Assembly: GCA_032622095.1 (NCBI GenBank)
Contig: CP136064.1
Coordinates: 135,295,129 to 135,359,128, forward strand
Source: Siphonodentalium dalli
Taxonomy: Eukaryota; Mollusca; Scaphopoda; Gadilida; Siphonodentaliidae
Direction of reading: 5' to 3'
DNA length: 64,000 nt
In this document: in pieces, positions 54,952 to 64,000 of the stretch
Numbering within the stretch: position 1 is the first letter of the stretch
Layout: the number at the start of each line of letters is the position of its first letter
The notes under the pieces: generated by a model
The model's database searches: none
Told to the model about the DNA's origin: nothing
Seen by the model: only the letters and a program-made list of their open reading frames with translations
Program-made: the position numbers and the translations under genes

Positions 54952-57118
54952 TTTTTATGTTTACCCATACCATAGTATGGTAAACATAGTGTCGTTGTCC
55001 GGATTGACCACTTGTCGTTAGTCCGTCCGTCTGTCTGTCTGTCTGTAGACACTTTACGCATGGTGCGATAACTCAAACAATTTCTATCCGACCGGAACCA
55101 AATTTTGTATATGGGTTTCTCAGCACCAAATACAGATCGAGTTCGAATATGGGTTTGATCCGAGTTTTTTTTAGGGAGTTATGGCCCTTTTTCAACTTAG
55201 AATTCATGCATGCTGCCATAACTAAAAAAAAATTCATCTGACCATAACCAAATTTGGTATGCGAGTGGCTCAGTCCAAAATACATATCGAGTTCGAATAT
55301 GGGTTTGATCCGATATATTTTAATGGAGTTATGGCCCTTTGACATAGAATTCATGCATGTTTCGATAAATCTACAATTTTTCAACTGATAGGAACCTAAT
55401 TTTGTATGTGAGTATCTCAACTCAAAATACAGATCGAGTTCGAATATGGGTTTGATCCGATATATTTTAATGGAGTTATGGTCTTTTGATTATCAAAGAT
55501 ACCCAGTTTGCACTGTCCAAATAGAATCCTATAAATCCGGTCTGAGGTTGTCTTTGCACACAGAGATAGTATCCAGTTACAATGCCATGAATTGTCTCTC
55601 TCTTGCATTGAGATAATTAACTACTAGGGGATGTGTTGGCCATATCATATATACTTTATACTCTATAAAGTATCTCTGACCATATGCTGAGATAGCACAG
55701 ATGGAATGTTTCTACTATATATTTTATATGCATGGTTATTTAAATTCCATCTTAAAGGCATAATCTGGTTTCATTGTTTAATAGCATTACTATTGGAGAT
55801 TAATAATGTGATTGTGTTTAGAGATTTGTTGGACATTAATTTCAATTGATTACAATTGTGAATTTAAATATTAAAGGGGAACACCAGGTTTGATATATTT
55901 TTCTTGTACTCTGCATGAGATAAAACTTTTTATGTGCACCTATACCATAGTATGGTACACATAGTGTCAATGTCCGTAGACACTTTAGGCATAATGCGAT
56001 CACTCTAACATTTTCTATTTGATCGGAACAAAATTTTGAATATAGGTTTCTCAGCCCAAAATACAGTTCGAGTTTGAATATGGGTTCGATCCAATTTATT
56101 TTAAAGGAGTTATGACCCTTTTTCGTAAAAAAAAAAATTTGAACAAATAATTTTTTATTTTTTTATTTTATGTTTTATAATAATAATAAACAAAATGTCA
56201 TTGACTCTTTCATTGGTTTTCATTTAGATATTGATGATTATGATACAAGTTGATAAAAAGGTTCCCAATCTTCTTTTTTTTTAATTAATTAAAAACCATT
56301 TTTTTTTAAGTTAAACAAATTTGAAAAACTAACACAATTATAACTCTGCCAAGGGTACCCCGAATCACCTCACCAAATTTGTTTAAATCTGTCCAAAATC
56401 TTGTGTTATGTACTGGTAAATCTGTTTGGAGAAACATTAAATCCAATTCAACAATTCTATCCCATGCCCTTGGACTACTTAGCTATTGGTAAGGCTATAT
56501 TATTTTCTGATGTCTCTTATGCCAGTGTGCAAATAATCTGATAAAGAAGGCTATGGTATCTAATTTAAAATAAAGATTCAACAATAAACATCACGTGATA
56601 TTAACAGTAGACATGGACATCTGTGCTGCAGAGTTATATCTTCAGATGGTCTGAGATCATTATAATTGTTATTGGTTTAATAGAGAGGTCAGTTTTCAAC
56701 ATAAACAATTCCTGTGATTTGTTGACAGCTCTGCTATATAATTGATATTAATGGGTCAGCAGTGTGGTGGCTTATCTGTATACTATATTGTTGGTAGAAT
56801 TTGACACATTATTATTGTAAACTTAAATTGGACTCTCTTAACCTTAATAACCTAAGTATTCCATGTCCAGGTCACACCTTTCACATTTAACCCAAGGCTG
56901 TGGTGGTTTAGCATTACCGGTCCTGTTCCAGTGTATTCTCTTATATAAATGCCAGTGATCCATAAATTCCAATAATTTGTGTTATGTACATTTGTCTATA
57001 ATAGTACATAACAGTATACTCTATAATTCAACACCAAAACTCTCATTTATCCGATCATAGTCAATTTTTATTGCCAAGGGATGGGTTAACATCTGCCGAT
57101 CGTGATCGGCCTCTCGTT
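54952..57118 (+). mobile_element. Family-1 hairpin element with a second head nested inside
   Basis: Head hairpin at 54,956-54,988, GTCCGTCTGTC microsatellite and three core units (GAGTTATGGCC at about 55,176 and 55,326, variant at 55,474), then AT-rich sequence. A second head with cores lies at 55,931-56,130. The tail is hairpin GCCGATCGTGATCGGC (57,095-57,110) and CTCTCGTT. The sequence just before the tail ('CAGTATACTCTATAATTCAA') matches that of the copy ending at 4330. Confidence 0.7.
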
Positions 57119-57239
57119 AAAGTTCAATGTTCATCCCAACATCACCCTTCTATGATCCAATTAGTATGCAACACAGGAGCCCATTTATAAAATTATTATA
57201 GTGAGAAAGTACCCCATTTAATTAGTAAATACTGAATAC

Positions 57240-58537
57240 ACTATAAATATGCTGTTTGTAGAGTCTCAAATTAAAAAAATTTTAGTTACTTTTTCCATTC
57301 TGTTCAGTTTCTATATCCCCTAATTTGCAGAAGATAAAATGCATAATCGAGGTGCCCAATGGGTGCACATCATCAACTTGAACTGGAGAACTTCACTAAA
57401 TTCACTCTCATTCTGCAAATGTCAGACACTATATGCAGGCTTGGCTGTTCCAATATCTACAACTTATCCAGGTGAACTCATTAGACCTTGATTTTGCAAA
57501 GAAAAATTGGGGAATGTATTGGATTGAATTTGTCTGCCTGTATGTCTGACTGTCCTCCCATCCATCCAATTGTCTTCTTCTACAGATACATATTAAAGAC
57601 CGAAGAGGTTTATATATTTTGGTGTGGATGTTCCCTTGATGACTCACATTCAGATTTGTTCAAATAAGGTTCATCAGAGCCGCAACTCTGTCCTTTCATA
57701 GTTATTTTTAAATCAATTACTTCTCAAGAACCATTGAGCCTATGTAGCTTATATTTGGTATAGAGGGTCCTTGGGTGACTGAGGTTCAGATTTGTTCAAA
57801 TGGAGTAATTTTTTTACGAAATTTTTCAGGAAAATCAATTCGCATCAACTCTTAAAATCTACCGTTTGAAATTACTAGATGAATGTTTCTCATAGATGGG
57901 GATTCACGTTTGTTCAAATAGGGGCAGATATAAGAGATTTAACTCTCCCGACCCACCTACATGTATCAATGCTGTTTAGTACTGGTATAATAATGTACAG
58001 AATTCTGGGTGGAGGGCAATGTTTGAGGCAATGGGGAGGATGTGTAGAGGGGTGGATTTTTGATTCCCTACTTTCTAAACAGTTGGAAGTTTCATGCCTG
58101 ATAAAGTAGATTTGATTTTCCAACAAGTAACAGTCTATATTTTCCTACTTCGGGTTAAACTGTTGGAACGAAATGGCTACAAATTTTAACTTTATGGGGG
58201 ATGTCAGTTGGAAGTTGCCGAGTTTGAGAGCTTGATTTACCAGTACCAGTTGTAAAATATCAACCTAAGAGGGATGTGCAAAAAGAATTTTGGGAACTTA
58301 GGACTGTGGTCTGCTCGTCTTGTTTAAAAAGGGTAAGGATTTTGATATTTGTCATTGGTGTGCAATTTAACATTTCAAGGCGAAGAGCCTGCTCATTGAG
58401 AACCTCCTGCTATGTCCCTGTTTAGAATTACTTGTCTTTAAGTGATTTTGACAAGTACTGACTGTTGTAGTCTTCCGAGTCCCAGTCTTCTCAGTCTTTA
58501 CAGTAAGTGAGCGTCCTCAGTCTTTGACTGTCTTGTT
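57240..58537 (+). mobile_element. Diverged family-2 related repeat with its 3' end
   Basis: Carries 'ATATCCCCTAATTTGCAGAAG', split by variation, 'GTGCCCAATGGGTG', core units near 57,600-57,800 and the terminal block 'GACAAGTACTGACTGTTGTAG', ending GACTGTCTTGTT at 58,537. It lies 337 bp before the CTDSPL exon. It is non-coding. Confidence 0.6.
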
Positions 58538-58874
58538 GTCAGAGTTATTTCCCTTGTTGGAAATTGCTTTTTACATTGAGCATTGAACATTACTCATGTA
58601 CCAACAGCTGGAAATCTTTGGAATAGTGATAGGTCAATATGAGGGAAAGGATACAATGGGTTTTATCCTTTCATTTCCTCAGTCTCAGAGTGATGGACTT
58701 TCTTGGATTTAGAAAATATTTTGTTTGCCATCCATACAAATATTTAGTATTGCCCACTCACTAAACTGAGCGTGTGCGGCATATGCCACGCCTGGCATTG
58801 CACTTGTTATTCCTTTGTTTTAATTTCATTTAATCAGCGACTGAGATTATATTTTTCTCTAATTTTAATTCCAG

Positions 58875-58931
58875 CCAATCAGCAATGCCGATTTCATTGT
58901 GCCTGTGGAAATAGACGGAACTGTGCATCAG
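58875..58931 (+). CDS. CTDSPL: CTDSPL/SCP-like phosphatase, third coding exon
   Basis: A 19-codon exon, phase 0 at both ends, with acceptor TTTAATTCCAG (to 58,874) and donor GTATGTCAT (58,932). It encodes [19 protein letters not shown], which continues directly from HSSFK in the previous exon. It is nearly residue-for-residue what SCP-family phosphatases have after the catalytic motif. The following exon, expected to encode the VYVLKRP segment, is not in the remaining 5 kb. Confidence 0.95.
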
Positions 58932-58981
58932 GTATGTCATTTTAGGGGAGATCTCAGTAGTACACTATGTTTGCATGTTAA

Positions 58982-60612
58982 AGGAATACGGTGCTGAAAA
59001 AACAATAATATTTTCTTTCAATATATCGATACTATATATATATAATGTCCATTTTGGGCGCATATAATCTAATATTCGGCCGCCATTCGTTATTTTTATA
59101 ACGATTAAAAAAAATTCCGAAGTTAGCCGAAGATTTTGTTGTAGACGAAGTCACGTGATCATCGGCCCGATCATGTGATTGTCACATGTAAACAGAAGCA
59201 TAGCACGTGATCGATCATGTGGTGACCCATCGACAACGCATAGATACGCTACGGCAGTATTTTAAGTTTGCATGTAGTCGATCACGGCATTTGAAGATTG
59301 TCACGTTATCACACTGCGAATGCAAAACCTTACCGAAAATATCGCCGTTCTCGTAATTAAATGTCTTTATCGTGTTGTTATTATTATATGTATCGCGATG
59401 TGTTGTTACTATAAAGCCATGCCTGTATATTATTCAATTTTGCGTGCATTTATCTATATAAACACGTTATATTATATATTATATATTCATATAAATATTG
59501 CATATATATGCGAAGTCTTGCACAGTTATTAGACAATTATCATTTCGTAAACATTCCAATCTCCAGATGCCCTTTGTCGTGTGTCAATAAAGAGCGTTTC
59601 ATTTTAATTTATCGTATCGCGGTGAAACAAAAACAAAATTGATTTATTGCTGTCGGATTTAGTCAATTATAATCAAGTCATTCATTACCAATATGTAATG
59701 ATAAGTTCATTTTTCTTGTTTATGAATCATGTATATATTATAGGGCAATATGGTGTTTATATATATATTTCGGAATATTGCTTTCCCTACCCACAAACAA
59801 TCTTGCCGACTGTCACTGATGGAAATTCACTGCATCTATGCATGGTTATTTGCCTATAAAATTAGCACTCTAGCGATGTTGTCTATTGAATATGCAGGTC
59901 ATAACTCGACCTCTATGTGTCAATTACGCATACAAATAGGATTATAAAATATATAAACATAATTCGCCGTGGTTCGTTTAAACATCCAATCACATATAAC
60001 ACTTTTTGAAGGATAGATAATAATCCGGTTTAATATATGTAATCATATATACAAGCGTTCTCTATTCGCAATATGGCGTAATAGTGAACGCTCTTTATTG
60101 CATCAAGATAAAGGGACAGTTGTCATCGTGATTGTTTACTGATTACACCAATACAGGTCAATACATGTACACGAACTTCCGATATGCATACTTTATATAT
60201 ATACATGTATATGAGCATATATACTGAAAATTAAAACAACACCGTGAACTTTCCAAACAGCGCTTAAGACAAATCTCGAGTGAATATAACTCACTGCGCG
60301 ATGACAATTAGCCATGTGTACACATGCTATTGATATGCCCCACAGTAATTCCATCACGCGCTAGTGTCTATTCCGGATTTTCCATTGTCATATAGGTAGA
60401 CATAATTAACTCCGACTCCGCTTCCGTGTTTTTAATTAGTTTACCTCGCTTGACGTCATGCGAGGTTTTCCGACGGAGACAGCCGGTGGCGGTATTATTT
60501 ATTTATTTCTCGGCTTATTTATTACGCGATTTTTATGAGACTTGGATCATTGTGATCACAATAGGGGTGGCTTTCCGATAGAGTTTTGTTGTTTCATGAG
60601 CATAGTAATCCT
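58982..60612. mobile_element. 1.63-kb TTAA-flanked element in the CTDSPL intron
   Basis: TTAA at 58,978-58,981 and 60,613-60,616 flanks termini AGGAATACGGTGCT and the imperfect inverse (AGCATAGTAATCCT). Inner similarity extends through an A-rich 'AAACAA' stretch. This suggests a non-autonomous piggyBac-like element. It starts 50 bp after a coding exon. Internal sequence is AT-rich, with CACGTGATC-type words near 59,150-59,225. No transposase was recognised. Confidence 0.6.
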
Positions 60613-60616
60613 TTAA

Positions 60617-61015
60617 TACTCAGTGAATACGAATATAATCATTTATGGAGTCCTCATTGTAACCATATGTGAATTTGTTTTATTTGCTGTGTGTTGGCGA
60701 AAGCGACATGCACCTCACCATTATGTCTGGTGTTACTATCGCGGCTATGTAAATTGTATGTTTGAAAATGGCACCAGATGCAGAGTATGTGCTACCAGTG
60801 CATGTAATTTCACTGGCAGAACCACCAAGTTAGTCTCATTCCTATTCAATAATTTGTAGATAATAAATTTACAGTTGAGATAAAAAACAAAAAAGGTAGA
60901 TTCTAAATATTTTATTATCGCCATGTGATTGATATTATAAAAGCTTGATAGGATAAACATCTAACTTACCAACTGGTATGAAAATGTTATGGACACAGAT
61001 CATGCTTATCTGTGA
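60617..61015. other. No gene recognised
   Basis: An open frame at 60,623-60,859 has several Cys residues but no domain I can name. I treat it as unsupported. Confidence 0.35.
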
Positions 61016-61020
61016 CCTTT

Positions 61021-61340
61021 TTGTGTGTACTCATACCATGTAGGTACACATAATGCCGACATCCGGATCAACCATACGTCGTTCGTCCATCTGTCTGTCT
61101 GTCCATAGACACTTGCTATCCGACACGATAACTCAAGTATATTTTATCAGATCATGTTCAAATTTTATCATTCCCTCATCTGTATAGTTTTTGGTATCGA
61201 TCGGTTGATTGGTTTAAAAATGATCAACACTTTGCATCCACACATGGGCATGTGTTATCCGATGCTACAAAGTATTTTTTGTCCGATTGTGTTCATATCT
61301 GATATGAAGGTTTATGATGACACACCCCTCACCTGTATAG
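61021..61340 (+). mobile_element. Family-1 head and internal units, truncated
   Basis: A degraded head hairpin (TGTGTAC...GTACACA) at 61,021-61,051 with GTCTGTCTGTCC, then the 'GTTGATTGGTTTA' unit also at 6790 and 7570. A family-2 head starts immediately after, at 61,341. Confidence 0.6.
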
Positions 61341-61730
61341 TTTTTAGCTCACCTGAGACGAAGTCTCCGGTGGAGCTATATTCATCACTCCTCATCCGTC
61401 CGCTGTACTGTCCGTCAACAATTCTTTGAACATCTTCTCTCGATCCATAGGACTGAATGGGTTCATATTTGGTGTGGATGTTCCCTAGGTGACTCACATT
61501 CAGATTTGTTCAAATGAGGTCACTGGGTCAAATAGTTGTGAAGCCAGGGCCATAACTCTTTCCCTCCATAGTAATTCTAAAGCAATTTCTTCTCAAGAAC
61601 CATCGGGCCTATTTAGTTTATAATTGGTATGAATTGTCCTTGAGTGACTTGGGTTCAGATTTGTTCAAATAGGGTCACTGGGTCAGATATGAGCAGAGCC
61701 AGGGACATAACTCTTAAAAAAAAAAAATAT
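61341..61730 (+). mobile_element. Family-2 5' part
   Basis: Hairpin at 61,346-61,377, 'CATCACTCCTCATCCGTCC' and core with GGGCCATAACTCTTTCC at about 61,547. It is followed by a poly-A stretch. No tail. Confidence 0.65.
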
Positions 61731-61849
61731 TTTAGATTGAAATCCTTGCTCAATTTAAACAAAAAAAATTCTAAATAAAAAAAAGAAAGAATGAAAATAC
61801 ATATATTTTTCATTTTGCACTGTTTTTTTTTTTTTTTAGATTTAACACT

Positions 61850-62181
61850 TTTTAGCTCACCTGAGACGAAGTCTCCGGTGGAGCTATAGTCATCACTCCT
61901 CGTCCGTCCATCCGTCTGTCAACCATTCTTTGAACATCTTCTCTGGATCCAATGGACCAATTGGGTTCATAATTGGTGTGGATGTTTACTAGGTCACTGG
62001 TATTCAGATTTGTTAAAATCACCAAGTTAGATAGTTGTGAAGCCAGGGCCATAACTCTTTCCATCCATAGTAATTCTTTTAAACATCTTCTCAAATAGCA
62101 TTAGGCCAAATGGGTTCGTAATTGGTATGAAGGATCCTTGGGTGACTGGGGTTCAGATTTGTTCAAATGAGGTCACTGGGT
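61850..62181 (+). mobile_element. Second family-2 5' part
   Basis: Hairpin at 61,854-61,885 followed by two cores (GGGCCATAACTC near 62,047). It runs directly into the left arm of the large palindrome. Confidence 0.65.
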
Positions 62182-62676
62182 CAAATGTGAGCGGGGCCAG
62201 GGATATAACTAAAAAAAAAAAATTTAGATTCAACTCTTTAACCAAAAAAGAAAAGAAAAGAAATGATATATTAAAAAATAAAAGAATATTTAAAAAAAAA
62301 ATGTGGAATTGTTTTTTTTTATTAAAATATTAAAAACAAAATAAAAAAATTGTATTTAACTCCATGGTCAATTATATATATATATTGTTTAACATTTTTT
62401 GAAAAACTAATTTCTGAAGGTTGTGCCCCCTTCACAACCTTCAGAAATTAGTTTTTCAAAAAATGTTAAACAATATATATATATAATTGACCATGGAGTT
62501 AAATACAATTTTTTTATTTTGTTTTTAATATTTTAATAAAAAAAAACAATTCCACATTTTTTTTTTAAATATTCTTTTATTTTTTAATATATCATTTCTT
62601 TTCTTTTCTTTTTTGGTTAAAGAGTTGAATCTAAATTTTTTTTTTTTAGTTATATCCCTGGCCCCGCTCACATTTG
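62182..62676. repeat. 495-bp near-perfect palindrome
   Basis: Arms of about 244 bp (62,182-62,425 and 62,433-62,676) are inverted copies around a 7-base centre, CCCCCTT, with no offset. Both strands therefore translate to the same peptide from each arm. The left arm is continuous with the preceding family-2 core ('GCGGGGCCAGGGATATAACT'), so the right arm is the newer inverted copy. It could be a natural template-switch duplication or an artefact of fold-back reads. Confidence 0.9.
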
Positions 62677-62934
62677 GCCATTCACCCAAGTTCACTGCTT
62701 CTGCCACCCTGGTCCCAAAAATAAAATTTACTCAAATTCTTGACAGAGAATCATTAATAAGAAGCATTTACTTTGGCTCTAACTGTATGCAGGGTATGCC
62801 TACACATGTCAAGTGAAATCTGACATTTTTATAAACATTCACTGGAGATAGATCTGCTATAAGTCATTAATTCCCAATTACAACAACAATCGATCATGTA
62901 TTGTTCAAATCTTTCAACAGGGCAAATAGTGTGC

Positions 62935-64000
62935 CTGTCATTTGCAGAATGAGGTCCCCACCGGGTGAATTTAGTAATGCTATCCAGCACAGTGGGCTAG
63001 CATCACCAAATTCACCCTCTGGAGGCCTCAAATTCTGGGAAGTATCTATAGTATCAAATTAACATTGTTGTTAGTTACATTTCTCTTCTAGGAAGTTTCT
63101 ATATCCCCTAATTTGCAGAAGAAAAATTCATAATTGAGGTGCCCAATGGGTGAACATCACCAACTTCAACTGGGGAACTTCAATCTTATCCTAGGTCTGC
63201 CATAGCAGTTGAAGGCCTTAGCAGAATGAGGTCCCCAGAGGGTGAATTTAGTGATGCTAGCCCGCTGTGCGGGATAGCGTCACTAAATTCACCCTCTGGG
63301 GACCTCATTCTGCAAATGACAGACTCACTATCACACTATTTCAAGGCTTGATTGTATAATTTACATTGTGTTGCTTGAGGCCAGGCACTACAATGTAGGA
63401 ACAGACACGCTATTTGCAGGCTTGCTCCTTTGGTGATTGTGATTCTGATTTGTTCAATCAGGGTTACCAGGTCAAGTAGGTGCAAGGCCAGCTACATAAC
63501 TCTTTCTGTCCATAGTTATTCATGATATGTCTTCTATGCTTATATTTGGTATGAAATTACCTTGGGTGACAGATTTGTGAAAATGGGATCACAAAGTCAA
63601 ATAAGGGCAGAGCCAGAGACTTAACTATTTCACAACATAGTAATTCTTGAAATATGTTTGCAAGAACTAGTTGACTTATTTAGCATGGAATGTTCTTCCT
63701 TGACTGCAATTCAGATTTTTTTTAATGGGGTCACCTGGTCAAATAGGGGCCAAGCGAAGGACAGTTTCCCTTTTAATATGCTTCCTTCACAAGGACCAAT
63801 AGGTCTATTTTACTGATATTTATGATATGTATGAAGGGTTCTTTGGTGTCTGGGATTCAAGATGGGGTCACCAGGTTAAATAGGGTTGGACCAGGGACAT
63901 AACTTTTTGTCTCTATAGTAATTCTTAAAATGTCTTCTCAAGAGAGGTTGGACTATTTAGCTTACATATAGTATGGAGGAATCAGGAATATCCTTTAGTG
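62935..64000 (+). mobile_element. Second copy of the 36.6-38.9 kb repeat, runs off the window
   Basis: 62,935-63,420 matches one unit of the 452-bp array including its fold-back block. 63,565-64,000 matches 38,290-38,730 ('GAAAATGGGATCACAAAGTC', 'GGGGCCAAGCGAAGGACAG', 'GTCTATTTTACTGATATTTA'). Only one unit of the 452-bp repeat is present here, so amplification happened in the other copy. Confidence 0.75.
63222..63312. repeat. 91-bp fold-back block
   Basis: CAGAATGAGGTCCCCAGAGG...GTGAATTTAGTGA is mirrored almost perfectly by the right half, with a CCCGC/GCGGG inner stem. It can form a hairpin of about 43 bp per arm. Related blocks occur at 5160, 36,650, 37,000, 37,440, 37,890 and 44,400. Confidence 0.85.

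Noticed and set aside
48518-58874. miR-26-like hairpin, since vertebrate CTDSP genes host miR-26 in an intron
   Set aside because: No sequence resembling the mature miR-26 was seen in the introns here.
60623-60859. Cys-rich 78-codon frame as a small secreted protein
   Set aside because: No recognisable domain, no plausible gene structure around it, and it begins at the edge of a TTAA element.
62127-62707. Identical Lys-rich peptides on opposite strands
   Set aside because: A consequence of the palindrome, not two genes.

Overview
This is a eukaryotic, repeat-dominated window that reads as a lophotrochozoan genome, most likely a bivalve mollusc. The reasons are an intron-rich animal gene, many short interspersed elements that combine a terminal hairpin, a CCGT/ACGG microsatellite and ~150-160 bp core repeats (the layout of bivalve pearl elements), and a SINE/LINE-like tail ending in AATC repeats. 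No rRNA, tRNA or CRISPR array was seen.

The only host gene I can prove is a CTDSPL/SCP-type small CTD phosphatase on the + strand. Three consecutive coding exons are present (41,347-41,501; 48,416-48,517; 58,875-58,931) with correct GT/AG borders and compatible phases. The [10 protein letters not shown] catalytic motif is in the second. The first exon and the rest of the catalytic domain were not found, so the gene runs off the window or has an unseen exon upstream.

The largest structure is a degenerate Ty3/Gypsy LTR retrotransposon on the - strand (about 17.3-29.0 kb). It has gag with an unusual N-terminal helix-hairpin-helix, protease, RT, RNase H, and a DD35E integrase whose C-terminus carries a PHD finger. 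Downstream is a separate GC-rich third ORF whose C-terminal half resembles a TatD-family hydrolase with every metal ligand replaced. Nonsense codons, frameshifts and deletions show that this copy is dead.

Around it the window is nested mobile DNA. There are three hAT-like elements (8.2-9.4 kb with a perfect 8-bp duplication; 13.9-15.8 kb; 39.5-40.8 kb), and two of them carry related zinc-finger coding pieces. TTAA-flanked elements lie at 1.3, 1.9, 4.3 and 59.0 kb. LINE ORF1 and RT remnants sit at 42.3-42.8 and 46.6-47.5 kb. Short fold-back elements lie at 16.5 and 29.5 kb, and a near-perfect 495-bp palindrome at 62.2-62.7 kb. Several families of Helitron/pearl-like repeats share one 3' architecture (hairpin, short spacer, CTCTNGTT) and a common 12-base core word. 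A 452-bp tandem amplification at 36.6-38.3 kb has a second copy of its surroundings at 62.9-64.0 kb.

The most interesting candidates are the PHD-finger integrase plus dead-TatD ORF of the Gypsy element, and the shared terminus/core grammar of the hairpin repeat families.
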